A stretch of 64,000 nucleotides of DNA, taken from assembly GCF_000336775.1 (NCBI RefSeq), contig NZ_AOLJ01000018.1, forward strand, positions 163,166 through 227,165. Reading direction: 5' to 3'. The position numbers were made by a program, and so were the translations under genes. The stretch comes from Haloferax gibbonsii ATCC 33959 (GTDB taxonomy: Archaea; Halobacteriota; Halobacteria; Halobacteriales; Haloferacaceae). The stretch's first letter is position 1. Each line of letters begins with the position of its first letter. The notes beneath the pieces are model-generated. The model saw only the letters and a program-made list of their open reading frames with translations. It had not been told where the DNA came from and made no database searches. Of the stretch, positions 49,874 through 59,629 are shown in pieces.

Positions 49874-52105
49874 TCAGTCGGACTTCGGTTCGACGGTAAT
49901 CGTGACAGCTTGCTCGCCGACACGAAGGGTGTACTCACCCGGAATCGCCAACACCCTGCCGGTTTCGTCGACGCGCCCGATCGATGCCGCATCGATGGGG
50001 ACCGACACCGTCTCTGTGGCTCCGGGGTCGAGCGAGACACGCTCGAACCCACAGAGTTCCCGGACCGGGGTTACGCGCGTTCCAGCCTGGTCGGTGACGT
50101 ACACCTGTACGACGGTCGAACCGCGTCGGTCCCCGACGTTCTCCACGGGGAGTTCGACTGTCGTGGTCCCGTGGGGTGACATCCGCTCGTTCGTCACGGT
50201 CATCGAGCCGAACTCGAACTCGGTGTAACTCAGCCCGTGACCGAATTCGAAGAGTGGGTCGTACGACGGGAGATGTTCGTCGGGACCGATCGGTGTCGGG
50301 TGCGGGAAGTGATTGAACCGGGTGGGAAGGTGACTCGCGGACCGAGGGAACGAAATCGGTAATCGCCCGCCGGGGTCGCACGCCCCGAAGAGCGTCTCCG
50401 CGACGGCTTGGCCACCCATTGTCCCCGGGTAGTACGCCAGCAACAGCGAGGGGAGATTCGCTGCCATCCACTCCACGGCCAGCGGTCGACCGGTGACGAG
50501 GACGCCAACGACAGGAGTCCCCGTCTCGTGCAACGCGGTTACGAGCTCGCGCTGCGCATCGGGGAGTTCGAGCGTGGTTCGGTTCGGAAACTCGTCGGGG
50601 GCGGTACCGCTCTCCGCGGTCGGCCCAAACTCGTGGATATACCAGTTCTCTCCGACGGCGACCACCGCGACGTCCGCATCCTTCGCCGCTTCGACTGCGG
50701 CGTCGATATCGTCTGGGTCGGTTACCGTCGCCCCCCGCTCGTAGGTCACCGTCCCATCGCACACGGATTCGATTCCGTCTTTGATTGTGATGACGTCGGT
50801 GCCCGCTTCGTCGGGGACGCTCCAGCCACCGAGTTGGTGAACGGGGGTGTCTGCGTTCGGTCCAGCGACGAGAACGTCGGCACCGGGGTCCAACGGGAGC
50901 GTGTCGTCGTTCTGAAGCAGCGTCATCGACTTCCGCGCGGTCGCTAACGCGTCGGCTCGATGCGCATCGGCACCGACGACGTCTCGCGCTTCGTTCGCAT
51001 CGACGAACGCGTCTTCGAAGAGCCCGAGCCGGAATTTGAGGTCGAGGACGCGCCTGACGCTCTCGTCGAGAGCGTGCTCTGCAACCGCCCCCGCTTCGAC
51101 GAGCGACACGAGATGGTCCGCGTGCGCGACCGCATCGACTGATGCGACATCGAGTCCAGCGTTGCGAGTCATCCGGACCGACTCGCGGTGGTCGCTCGCG
51201 ACGTGGTGGTCCTCGTGAAGCATCCGGACCCCGTTCCAATCAGAGACGACGGTTCCATCGAATCCGAGTTTCCCTCGCAGAAGGTCCGTGAGATAGTCGC
51301 GTGAGGCGTGTGCGGGCTTCCCGTCGATTGCGTTGTAGCAGGGCATAACGGACGCGACGCCCTCGTCAATCGCGTCGAGGAACGACGGTAAGAAGACGTT
51401 TCGAAGGAGGTACGAGGACACTTCGACGGGGGCAGTGTCTTCCCCCCGTGCGGGCTCGCTATAGGCCGGGAAGTGCTTCGCGGTTGCCGCCACGGAGTTG
51501 GGGTCGTCGAGGCCGTCGCCTTGGTACCCGCGTACCATCGCACCCGCCATCCGTCCGCACAGAAATGGACTCTCGCCGAACGTCTCGAAGGTGCGGCCCC
51601 ACCGCGGCTCTCGAGCAACGTCGCACGTGGGCGAATAGTTCTGCTGTGCCCCCGACTTCCGGACTTCGGTTGCAGTGACCGCTGCCGCCCTCTCGACGCC
51701 GTCTTCGTCCCACGTTGCCGCCATCCCGAGTCCGTTCGGGAACGCCGTTCCTTCGGCGACGTACGCGTGACCGTGGACGGCATCCACGTTGAACAACAGC
51801 GGGATACCGAGTCGAGTCTTCGACAGCGCGACTTCTTGAAGATGGTTGACCGTCTCTACGATGTCGTCTATTCGAGAGTCGAGCGCTCCTGCCCACCCGA
51901 ACGACGCAACAGCACCGACTGCGGATTCGACGATTTCGTCTTCGACGTCTTCGACCGATTTGAACCCATCAAGTTGTCCCGCCCACGTGCCGACGAGTTG
52001 CCCGACTTTCTCTTCGACCGTCATTCGGTCGAGAAGGTCCTCGATGCGCTTCTCGGTCGGGAGAGTCTCATCTCTGTAAGGGGGATGCTTGCTTTCTGAC
52101 TGCAT
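49874..52105 (-). CDS. Beta-glucosidase, glycoside hydrolase family 3
   Basis: 743 residues, complete GH3 layout: TIM-like barrel (about 20-340), alpha/beta sandwich (about 370-590) and a C-terminal fibronectin-III-like domain (about 630-740). The nucleophile is D289 in GFDGTVVSDWNGV. Substrate residues are in AATAKHFPAYSEP and KLGFDG. The second domain begins with SMTLLQNDDTLPLDP. No signal peptide, so it acts in the cytoplasm on imported beta-linked oligosaccharides. A minus-strand GTATAAGT (52127-52134) about 22 bases before the ATG is its TATA box. The divergent Opp-type transporter and the TrmB regulator suggest one uptake-and-hydrolysis module. Confidence 0.92.
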   Translation of the reverse strand: MQSESKHPPYRDETLPTEKRIEDLLDRMTVEEKVGQLVGTWAGQLDGFKSVEDVEDEIVESAVGAVASFGWAGALDSRIDDIVETVNHLQEVALSKTRLGIPLLFNVDAVHGHAYVAEGTAFPNGLGMAATWDEDGVERAAAVTATEVRKSGAQQNYSPTCDVAREPRWGRTFETFGESPFLCGRMAGAMVRGYQGDGLDDPNSVAATAKHFPAYSEPARGEDTAPVEVSSYLLRNVFLPSFLDAIDEGVASVMPCYNAIDGKPAHASRDYLTDLLRGKLGFDGTVVSDWNGVRMLHEDHHVASDHRESVRMTRNAGLDVASVDAVAHADHLVSLVEAGAVAEHALDESVRRVLDLKFRLGLFEDAFVDANEARDVVGADAHRADALATARKSMTLLQNDDTLPLDPGADVLVAGPNADTPVHQLGGWSVPDEAGTDVITIKDGIESVCDGTVTYERGATVTDPDDIDAAVEAAKDADVAVVAVGENWYIHEFGPTAESGTAPDEFPNRTTLELPDAQRELVTALHETGTPVVGVLVTGRPLAVEWMAANLPSLLLAYYPGTMGGQAVAETLFGACDPGGRLPISFPRSASHLPTRFNHFPHPTPIGPDEHLPSYDPLFEFGHGLSYTEFEFGSMTVTNERMSPHGTTTVELPVENVGDRRGSTVVQVYVTDQAGTRVTPVRELCGFERVSLDPGATETVSVPIDAASIGRVDETGRVLAIPGEYTLRVGEQAVTITVEPKSD

Positions 52106-52319
52106 ACGGCGAAGAGAAGGCCGCTACTACTTATACATTTGCCAACGCGTGACGAGCGTCGCTCAGACGGCCGTGTTTCGCGACGAGAGCGCGACTGTGC
52201 CGTGTTCTCCGACGCCGACGTGTCCGGTGTGGCCCTCTTGGGAGAACTGTCACAACAGCCATCTGCTACACCTAACCAAATGTTTATTAACAATGACTGT
52301 GGTTTGTTATCAGTACGCC
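52106..52319. promoter_or_regulatory. Divergent promoter region of beta-glucosidase and ABC operon
   Basis: Leftward TATA GTATAAGT at 52127-52134 (minus). Rightward TATA-like TTTATTAA at 52283-52290, about 30 bases before the ATG at 52320. AACCAAA (52274-52280) and GGTTTGTT (52303-52310) form an imperfect repeat around it. The canonical TrmB site (TACT-N7/8-GAGTA) is not visible. Confidence 0.5.
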
Positions 52320-54143
52320 ATGTCAGACAGTACTGACCGCTTTAGCGACTTGATTAGCCGGCGCCGTTTCGTCGAACTAACCGGTGCAACCGGAATCGCA
52401 GCCCTTGCGGGGTGTAGTGGTGGTTCTACCGGAGGTGGAACGACCGACGACGGTGGGTCGAACGGGGACACGACCGGGTCCAACGGGAACGATGCAGGCG
52501 GTGACGATTCCGAGACGAGTGGGACGACTGTCCTCGACAAGAAGATGGTCGGTGCCACGAACAACGGTGTGCCGACGAACCTCCACCTGAACCCGGAAGC
52601 GACACAGAACTACGACCCACGAGCGGGGAACTTCGTCTTCGAACGGTTCGCCGCCTACAACTTCTCGACCGGCGAGTTCGAGTTAGCCGCGCTCGACTCG
52701 TGGTCCATCGAGGGCCAGACGGTGACACTCACGCTCCGGGACGACCTGTTGTGGGATACCGGCGAGGACGTGACCGCGCGTGACGTCCTGACGCAGTTCC
52801 GCCTGATGAAGAAGATGAACACGTCGCTTTGGGACTTCACCGAGAGCGTCGAACGGGGCGACGACGACAAGACCGTCGTTCTCAACCTGAAGCGACCGTC
52901 CAACCCGGAGGTCATCAAACACACGCTCGCCAACGGCTCACTCCGACTGTTCGCGTACCATCCGACCTTCGAACAGTTCCTCGATAAAGAAGCCGAGGAG
53001 CTCCAGCAGTTCAAATACGAGGGAGACGTGGTCGCGAGCGGCCCCTTCTCGGTCGCGTCGAAGTCGAAGCAGTCGTGGGAACTCACGAGGAATCCCGAAT
53101 ACTACGGCGCTGAAAACATCAACTTCGCGGGCATCTCGCTTCTCTCGCGGGCGGACAACACCGCACTCCAACAGGGCCTGATGGGCCGCGAACTCGACTT
53201 CGTCACGAGCCTCTTCGCGCCGCCGAAGATCGTCGGCAACTTCCCCGACTCCGTCGAAGAGGTCACCATCTCTGCGAAGTGGGGGTACGGCGTCCTGTTC
53301 AATCACGACGACCCCGACTTCGGGAAGCGAAACGTCCGGCAGGCCGTCGCTCACATCGTCAACCGCCAGCAGGTCGTTGATAACGCAGGGCCGCGAACGA
53401 AAGCGCCCGCACCGAAGGTGACTGGCATCGCCCCGGGTGACCAGGAATCGTGGCTCGGTGACGCGTACGACTCCTTCGAGGGGTACGGCATGGCGGCGTC
53501 GCAGACGGACAAAGCCGCCGCGCTCCTCCGCGAGGCCGGCTACTCGAAGGAAGACGGCACGTGGACGCACAGCAGCGGTCGAACCCTCGGTGGGACGTAC
53601 TACACCCCCGCTGGCTGGACGGACTGGACCACGGCGACGAACACTGTCGTCGACCAGTTGAACGCGTTCGGCTTCGACTTCGAAATCAGCCAGAAGCCGA
53701 CGGGGGATTTCTTCGGCGGCTACATCGAATCCAACTTCAAGATCGGCGCGTTCTACTGGCTGCCCGGTGGCGCCCGGTCGTCGTTCCCGTACTTCCCGCT
53801 CCGCTGGCAGCTCACGAACCCGGACATCGACGGCGGCCACAACTTCCCGGAGGGCGAACAGACTGTCCCCGGGATGGACGGCGGCGAGATGACTATCGAC
53901 CCACTCTCGGTGGCACAGGAGATTTCGACCACGCAGGACCGAGCCACGACGGAGAAACTCATCAAGCGTGTCGCGTGGCACCACAACCAGAACCTTCCAA
54001 TACTGGGGCTGGTCGCGAAGCTCGAACAGTCGTGGCTCACCACCGACGAGTGGGACATCCCGGCGGAAGGGAGCGACGACCGAGCGATCAAGTGGCCAAG
54101 CGAGTGGCTCCCGCGCAAGGGACAGCTCATGGCCGAGCGATAA
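52320..54143 (+). CDS. Opp/Dpp-family ABC transporter substrate-binding lipoprotein, probably oligosaccharide-binding
   Basis: 607 residues from the ATG at 52320; the longer frame reaches back over the promoter. Tat lipoprotein signal SRRRFVELTGATGIAALAGC, then a Gly/Asp/Thr linker. The family 5 binding domain has LRDDLLWDTGEDVTARDVLTQF, VASGPFSVASKSKQSWELTRN and KRNVRQAVAHIVNRQQVV. Archaeal and Thermotoga Opp-type systems of this kind often bind cello- or other oligosaccharides rather than peptides. The divergent GH3 beta-glucosidase supports that reading. First gene of a five-gene operon. Confidence 0.87.
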   Translation: MSDSTDRFSDLISRRRFVELTGATGIAALAGCSGGSTGGGTTDDGGSNGDTTGSNGNDAGGDDSETSGTTVLDKKMVGATNNGVPTNLHLNPEATQNYDPRAGNFVFERFAAYNFSTGEFELAALDSWSIEGQTVTLTLRDDLLWDTGEDVTARDVLTQFRLMKKMNTSLWDFTESVERGDDDKTVVLNLKRPSNPEVIKHTLANGSLRLFAYHPTFEQFLDKEAEELQQFKYEGDVVASGPFSVASKSKQSWELTRNPEYYGAENINFAGISLLSRADNTALQQGLMGRELDFVTSLFAPPKIVGNFPDSVEEVTISAKWGYGVLFNHDDPDFGKRNVRQAVAHIVNRQQVVDNAGPRTKAPAPKVTGIAPGDQESWLGDAYDSFEGYGMAASQTDKAAALLREAGYSKEDGTWTHSSGRTLGGTYYTPAGWTDWTTATNTVVDQLNAFGFDFEISQKPTGDFFGGYIESNFKIGAFYWLPGGARSSFPYFPLRWQLTNPDIDGGHNFPEGEQTVPGMDGGEMTIDPLSVAQEISTTQDRATTEKLIKRVAWHHNQNLPILGLVAKLEQSWLTTDEWDIPAEGSDDRAIKWPSEWLPRKGQLMAER

Positions 54144-54164
54144 TCGAAGTGGAGCAACGTAACC

Positions 54165-55169
54165 ATGAGTAACTACTACGTCCGTCGGACGGCCAGGGTG
54201 TTCGCGACCATCTTCGCGGTCGCGACGCTCACGTTCGGGCTGATTCGCCTCCTTCCGGGCGGACCCTTCACGCAGTTGCGCGCGCAACTGCTTCGGCAGG
54301 GCGTTCCGGCATCCGAGGTCGACGCCCGGATTTCGAACCTCCAGAACATCGACCCCAACGCGCCGCTCTGGCGGCAGTACCTGGACTACATGGGCGCCGT
54401 CGCGCAGGGGAACTTCGGCGAGTCGATCTCGCTGGGCGAACCGGTGGCGCAGGTCATCGCCGAAGCGGTGCCGTGGACGGTGTTCGTCGTCCTGGTGTCG
54501 ACGATTCTCATGTTCGCCGTCGGTATCTTCCTCGGGTCGTTACAGGCCTACTGGGAAGGTTCGCGGTTCGACAAGGCGTTCAGTGGCCTCTCGATCGGCC
54601 TCATGTCCGTCCCCTTCTACGTCGTCGCCGTCATCTCGCTGTACGTCTTCGCGTACCAGTGGGGATGGTTGCCGACGGCGGGGACAGTCGGGACCAACGT
54701 CGACAAAGAACTGAGCGTCCCGTTCGTGCTCAGCGCGCTCGAACACAGTCTCTTGCCCATCTTCTCGTACACGCTGGGCGGGATCGGCGGGCAGGCGTTG
54801 GCCATGCGCGGGAACAGCATCCAGGTGCTCGGTAACGACTACGTCCGGGTCGCGAGACTCCGCGGGCTCCCCGACCGCCGAATCGCGACTCGGTACGTCG
54901 CGAGGAACGCCATCCTTCCGATGTACACCGGGTTCCTGTTGCTCCTCGGATTCCGCCTGTCGGGGACCGTCATTCTGGAGCAGATATTCTCGTACACCGG
55001 ACTCGGCTACTACATGTTCGCCGCGCTGAAGGCGAACGACTACCCGCTCATGATGGCGACGTTCCTCATCATCACCGTCGCGCTCATCGTCGGCGTCTAT
55101 ATCGCCGACCTGACCTACAGCAAGATCGACCCGCGAATCAGTGCCGGAGGTTCTGATGAAGCGTACTGA
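54165..55169 (+). CDS. Opp/Dpp-family ABC transporter permease 1 (DppB-like)
   Basis: 334 residues with six spans. The N-terminal span is followed by IRLLPGGPFTQLRAQLL (PGGP turn). GNSIQVLGNDYVRVARLRGLPDRRIATRYVARNAILP is the coupling loop, and SGTVILEQIFSYTGLGYYMF a conserved late block. It starts 21 bases after the binding-protein stop. The following permease gene overlaps its end by 14 bases. Confidence 0.92.
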   Translation: MSNYYVRRTARVFATIFAVATLTFGLIRLLPGGPFTQLRAQLLRQGVPASEVDARISNLQNIDPNAPLWRQYLDYMGAVAQGNFGESISLGEPVAQVIAEAVPWTVFVVLVSTILMFAVGIFLGSLQAYWEGSRFDKAFSGLSIGLMSVPFYVVAVISLYVFAYQWGWLPTAGTVGTNVDKELSVPFVLSALEHSLLPIFSYTLGGIGGQALAMRGNSIQVLGNDYVRVARLRGLPDRRIATRYVARNAILPMYTGFLLLLGFRLSGTVILEQIFSYTGLGYYMFAALKANDYPLMMATFLIITVALIVGVYIADLTYSKIDPRISAGGSDEAY

Positions 55170-56217
55170 GAGAGAAGAGTCCAGCGCGGCGGAGTCCAGC
55201 GCAGTGGTTACCGACGGTGCCGGCGTCGACTGGCGAGGGTCGGCCTCGTCGTCGGTGACGGTGACTCGTGCGGAGCGACTTCGAGAGTTCTACGAGGAAA
55301 CCGTCCTGAAACCGATGCTCGTCGCGTGGTCGGACAGCAGAACCCGACTCGGACTGCTCATCATCGGGTTCTACGTGTCGTTGGCGCTCGTGGCCGTCCT
55401 CGGTCTCTGGCGAGCGCCTTCGACGAGTCAGGCCCCTCGGTACCTGACGCTGTTCGAGAACATGCAGTACCCGCTCGGGACGACTGCGTCGGGGACGGAC
55501 CTCGCCGCACTCATCATCCACTCGACTCCAGACATCTTGCTGATGGTCACCTCGGGTGGGCTCTGGGCGACCGGTATCGCCGTCCTCGTCGGGACCGTCG
55601 CTGGGTACAAGGGCGGTTCGGTCGGACGCGCGTTGATGTCGATATCGGACTTCGTCATGGCCATCCCCGGGCTCCCGCTGGTGATGATTCTCGCGATTAC
55701 GTTCAATCCCAAGAACCCGATCCTGCTCGGAATCGTCATCAACATCAACTACTGGGCTGGCCTCGGCCGGTCGATCCATTCACAGGTGCTGACGATTCGA
55801 GAGAACAACTACGTCGAAGCCTCCCGGACGATGGGCGTGAGCACGCCGCGAATCATCCTGAAGGACGTGATTCCGAACATCATGCCGTACGTGACGGTCA
55901 ACTTCGTGTTCGCCGCCCGGTACGTCGTGTTCGCATCGATCGGACTGTTCTTCCTCGGCGTGTTGCCGTACTCCGACCAGAACTGGGGCGTCACCCTGAA
56001 CTTCGCGTACAATGGTGGTGCCCTGTTCTCTTGGAGTGCCGCACACTGGCTTCTCGTCCCGATGGCCGCGATTATCGGCCTCTCGGTCGGCCTCATCCTC
56101 CTCGGTCAGGGGATGGACCGCGTGTTCAACCCGCGTGTCCGCACTCGGCTGACGGGGGAGTCTGAGTCGACCGCTTCGGCCGACGAGAAAGACACCGGCA
56201 TGACGGAGGTACTGTAG
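55156..56217 (+). CDS. Opp/Dpp-family ABC transporter permease 2 (DppC-like)
   Basis: 353 residues from the ATG at 55156; a GTG at 55141 is in frame but gives more overlap. A hydrophilic N-terminal region of about 50 residues precedes six spans. YPLGTTASGTDLAALIIHSTPDILLMV is the DppC-like block, with GTDL in the place of GRD. The coupling loop is NYVEASRTMGVSTPRIILKDVIPNIMP. The stop TAG is immediately followed by the next ATG. Confidence 0.9.
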   Translation: MKRTEREESSAAESSAVVTDGAGVDWRGSASSSVTVTRAERLREFYEETVLKPMLVAWSDSRTRLGLLIIGFYVSLALVAVLGLWRAPSTSQAPRYLTLFENMQYPLGTTASGTDLAALIIHSTPDILLMVTSGGLWATGIAVLVGTVAGYKGGSVGRALMSISDFVMAIPGLPLVMILAITFNPKNPILLGIVININYWAGLGRSIHSQVLTIRENNYVEASRTMGVSTPRIILKDVIPNIMPYVTVNFVFAARYVVFASIGLFFLGVLPYSDQNWGVTLNFAYNGGALFSWSAAHWLLVPMAAIIGLSVGLILLGQGMDRVFNPRVRTRLTGESESTASADEKDTGMTEVL

Positions 56218-57297
56218 ATGACTGCCAAACAGCGCGAAACGACGACAACTATGACGACAGACGACCCAATCATCGAGATCAACGACGCGGCCGTCACGTA
56301 CGACGGCGGCGAGACGTTCGTGTTGGACCACGTGAGCATGTCTATCGAACGTGGCGAGATTCTCGGCATCGTGGGCGAGAGCGGAAGCGGCAAGTCGATG
56401 TTCGCCGACTCGATGCTGGACGCCATCCCCGACCCCGGACGACTGTCCGGTGAGATACGCTACCACCGCGACGATGGGACCACAGTCGACGTGCTCGAAC
56501 TCTCCGACGACGAACTTCGGGAGTTCCGGTGGGAGGAGGTGTCGATGGTCTTCCAGGGCGCGATGAGTTCGTTCAACCCGACGATGAAGATCGGCGGGCA
56601 CTTCAGAGAGACGCTGAAGGCCCACGACGCCGACGTCACGTCTGGAATGGAGTTCGCCCGTGAACTCCTCTCTGACCTGTACCTCGACCCGGAGCGCGTG
56701 CTGACGTCGTACCCGCACGAACTCTCCGGCGGGATGCAACAGCGGGCACTCATCGCCCTGTCGCTCGTTCTCGAACCCGAGGTGCTGGTGATGGACGAAC
56801 CGACCGCCGCACTCGACCTCCTGATGCAGCGGTCGATTCTGACGCTCCTCGAGGACTTACAGGAGAAGTACGACCTGACGATGGTGTTCATCACCCACGA
56901 CCTGCCGCTGGTCGCCGAACTCGCCGACCGGATGGCCGTCATGTACGCCTTCCAACTCATCGAGGTCGGCGACCGTGAGCAACTCATCGCGAATAGCGGG
57001 CATCCATACACGCGAGCGTTGCTCAATGCGACGCCCGACATCGAAGCATCGCTCGAAGAGATGCGACCGATCGAGGGACAGAGTCCGGCACCCATCAACG
57101 TTCCACAGGGGTGCGCCTTCGCACCGCGATGTCCACTCGCCACCGAAGAGTGCCGAGTTGAAGACCCGGTGTTCACGCAACTCGACGACGGCCACGCCGT
57201 CGCCTGTCACCACGCGGAAGACGCACGAGACGAGATTGCGCTGCACTTCGACCGTTCCGAGGAGACCGTTCCGGTCTCGGGAGGTGGTGGGTCGTGA
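56218..57297 (+). CDS. Opp/Dpp-family ABC transporter ATPase 1 (DppD-like)
   Basis: 359 residues. FVLDHVSMSIERGEILGIVG precedes Walker A GESGSGKSM. MVFQGAMSSFNPTMKIG, signature LSGGMQQRALIALSL and VLVMDEPTAALDLLMQ follow. QGCAFAPRCPLATEEC is the C-terminal cysteine motif. In the Q-loop block the usual QDP is QGA. The ATG at 56218 directly follows the previous stop; MTTDDP a few codons later is an alternative start. It overlaps the next ATPase gene by 4 bases. Confidence 0.92.
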   Translation: MTAKQRETTTTMTTDDPIIEINDAAVTYDGGETFVLDHVSMSIERGEILGIVGESGSGKSMFADSMLDAIPDPGRLSGEIRYHRDDGTTVDVLELSDDELREFRWEEVSMVFQGAMSSFNPTMKIGGHFRETLKAHDADVTSGMEFARELLSDLYLDPERVLTSYPHELSGGMQQRALIALSLVLEPEVLVMDEPTAALDLLMQRSILTLLEDLQEKYDLTMVFITHDLPLVAELADRMAVMYAFQLIEVGDREQLIANSGHPYTRALLNATPDIEASLEEMRPIEGQSPAPINVPQGCAFAPRCPLATEECRVEDPVFTQLDDGHAVACHHAEDARDEIALHFDRSEETVPVSGGGGS

Positions 57298-58400
57298 GCC
57301 GTGCCGACGAATCGTCGACCGGGTCCGACCAGCACGACGAACCACTCATCTCACTCGAAAACCTCGAAGTCCACTTCGAAACAGAGCAAGGACTGTTCGA
57401 CCTCTTCGAGGAGCCAGACGTGGTCAAAGCGGTCGACGGCGTCTCGCTCGACATCGAGGAGAACGACGTCCTCGCACTCGTCGGGGAAAGCGGGTGCGGA
57501 AAGACCACCCTCGGCAAGACGACCATCGGACTCCAGCGGCCGACGGGCGGGACGGTGACGTACAGGGGACAGGACATCTGGGCCGCCAAAGACGGCAACG
57601 GAGAGATACCGTTCGACGAGATTCGGTCGTCGCTCCAGATTATCCATCAGGACCCCGGGAGTTCGCTCAACCCCAATCGACGGATTCTGAACATCCTCGC
57701 AGAGCCGATTAAGCTCACTCCCCCAGCGGTCGGGGCCAGCGAACGCCGCGAGCGGATTCACGCGCTTCTCGAGCGCGTCGGTATGAACCCCGCAGCGGAC
57801 TTCGCAGACCGGTACCCACACCAGCTCAGCGGCGGAGAGAAACAGCGCGTGGCGCTCGCTCGCGCGCTCTTGATGAATCCCGACGTGATCCTCGCAGACG
57901 AGGCCATCAGCGCACTCGACGTCTCCTTACGGGTCGAAATGATGGACCTGATGCTCGATTTGCAGTCGGAGTTCGACACCTCGTTCGTGTTCGTCTCGCA
58001 CGACCTCTCGAACGCGCGGTACTTCGCAGAACACGGGGACGGTCGAATCGGGGTGATGTATCTCGGAAACCTGGTCGAAGTCGGGCCGGCAGACCAACTC
58101 ATCGGCGACCCCAGTCACCCGTACACGAACGTCCTCCGCTGGGCGACGCCGAACTTGTCCCGACAGTCGGGTGAGGCTGGTGAGCCGCCGATGCGGAAGA
58201 TAGACATCCCGGATCCGGTCAACCCACCGAGCGGGTGCCGGTTCCACACACGCTGTCCCGAAGCACGTGAGGCGTGCCGAGAGGTGGCCCCACAACTCCA
58301 ACAGTCCGGTGAGGCCGCTGGCCATCGCGTCGCCTGCTTCAGAGACGACCCGAACCACACCTATTGGGATAGCGACCCGCTGACGGAGGACGATGACTGA
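57294..58400 (+). CDS. Opp/Dpp-family ABC transporter ATPase 2 (DppF-like)
   Basis: 368 residues from the GTG at 57294 (GTGA overlap with the previous stop). AVDGVSLDIEENDVLALVG precedes Walker A GESGCGKTT. IIHQDPGSSLNPNRRIL, LSGGEKQRVALARAL and Walker B VILADEAISALDVS follow. Walker B carries DEA instead of DEP, harmless in relatives. CRFHTRCPEAREAC is the C-terminal motif. Last gene of the operon; together the five genes form a complete importer. Confidence 0.92.
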   Translation: MSRADESSTGSDQHDEPLISLENLEVHFETEQGLFDLFEEPDVVKAVDGVSLDIEENDVLALVGESGCGKTTLGKTTIGLQRPTGGTVTYRGQDIWAAKDGNGEIPFDEIRSSLQIIHQDPGSSLNPNRRILNILAEPIKLTPPAVGASERRERIHALLERVGMNPAADFADRYPHQLSGGEKQRVALARALLMNPDVILADEAISALDVSLRVEMMDLMLDLQSEFDTSFVFVSHDLSNARYFAEHGDGRIGVMYLGNLVEVGPADQLIGDPSHPYTNVLRWATPNLSRQSGEAGEPPMRKIDIPDPVNPPSGCRFHTRCPEAREACREVAPQLQQSGEAAGHRVACFRDDPNHTYWDSDPLTEDDD

Positions 58401-58532
58401 TGTGAATGGGTGGTTGTCGCTTCCGCCTCACTCGCTGGTCGCCGGTGCGAACCCGCCCTTCCATCTCGACCGGAACCTGACCGGTATCGGTCGAATCGGG
58501 AGCTTGATAATCGGTGCAATATACGATACCGT

Positions 58533-58766
58533 ATGACACGGCTAGAGACGGTTGTCGACGTGATCTGCGACCAACGTGACCGGTTCCCGCTGTTCGTCGC
58601 AATCGGCATCGTGATGGGGCTCCTGCTCGGGTTTTCGTTGTTGTATCTCGAACCGGGGACTGCCGCGTACGCGATCGCGCTCGTCGACGTTGGCCTCGTT
58701 GCGGTCACGGTGGTCGGGTTTGGCGGCGGCTTTTGGCTCTGTACGAAGCGCTCCGTAGAGGACTGA
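58533..58766 (+). CDS. Small two-span membrane protein of unknown function
   Basis: 77 residues from the ATG at 58533; upstream residues in frame are Arg-rich and not credible. Spans: FPLFVAIGIVMGLLLGFSLLYL and YAIALVDVGLVAVTVVGFGGGFW. The N-terminus has TRLETVVDVICDQRD and the tail KRSVED is charged. TATA-like ATACGATAC lies near 58520-58528. It stands 133 bases after the ABC operon and is probably independent. I recall similar short haloarchaeal proteins without known function. Confidence 0.7.
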   Translation: MTRLETVVDVICDQRDRFPLFVAIGIVMGLLLGFSLLYLEPGTAAYAIALVDVGLVAVTVVGFGGGFWLCTKRSVED

Positions 58767-59629
58767 CGCGGTACTGGCGACGGCGCTGAGCACTCGGTGG
58801 GGACGAATGGCTGGTCTCACGAGAAACGAATCACTGCGCGACACCCGACCGCCGCTGAATGCGTCAAACCAGCAAAGGACCCAACCGCTCCCTGGAGACA
58901 CCAGTCAGGAGTTCTCCGCGCACTCCAGGAAGCGGTTATTTATGTAAAGAAAGGAGACATAGACACACCATAGCAAATTTATTACATTTGACTATCGGTC
59001 TGCTGACTGCGGAGCGACTCAGCTGAGATAACAGCAAGGTGGGCGATCACCTCGTCAATTATGTTCAGATGTGATGAGTATGTATTGATTTTATTATACA
59101 ATAGTACTGGATGGGACGCTTCTTGCGCCAAATTGGCCGGACACCGCGAAACCGTCCTGAGTACGTTGCCATACTCCCGTCAGAGGCCCACAGTCACCCG
59201 TACGACGCCTCGTTCGTCGTCGGCCACCGGTATCGGACTCAGTCCCGACACCCTGACCGACTCGATTCGACCACGTGAGCAAAAACCTCGTGAAGTGTCG
59301 GTTTTACACGCGTATAGGCTGTTTTAACCGAGTCTTTTCCTCCCTCAAGTGGAATTCACACGGGCTTCGGTAATGAGCCATATTTTGAACAATACTCTAT
59401 GTCTCAAATCACCTCGACAGTTGGCTGCCGAGCACGGTCGAAGATATTGTATTCTAGAGAATGAGTCCCCAAGTGAAATCTGAATTTAATACTAACTATA
59501 CATATATTTCATCCGCGGTCGGAACGGACGTGCCACCGCCGCGCTATCGAGCGCATTGCTCAGTTCGGTGGGTGTCGGTGAGTCTGGCTCGTATCGGACC
59601 GCGACTCCGCCACCGCGTGAGTCGGACCG
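58767..59629. other. Non-coding region left of the FBPase gene
   Basis: 863 bases without a credible gene. Composition alternates between AT-rich (58930-59110, 59330-59520) and GC-rich. The open frames are short and lack haloarchaeal character. No repeat or tRNA found by eye. The last 100 bases lie just downstream of the FBPase stop. Confidence 0.45.
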
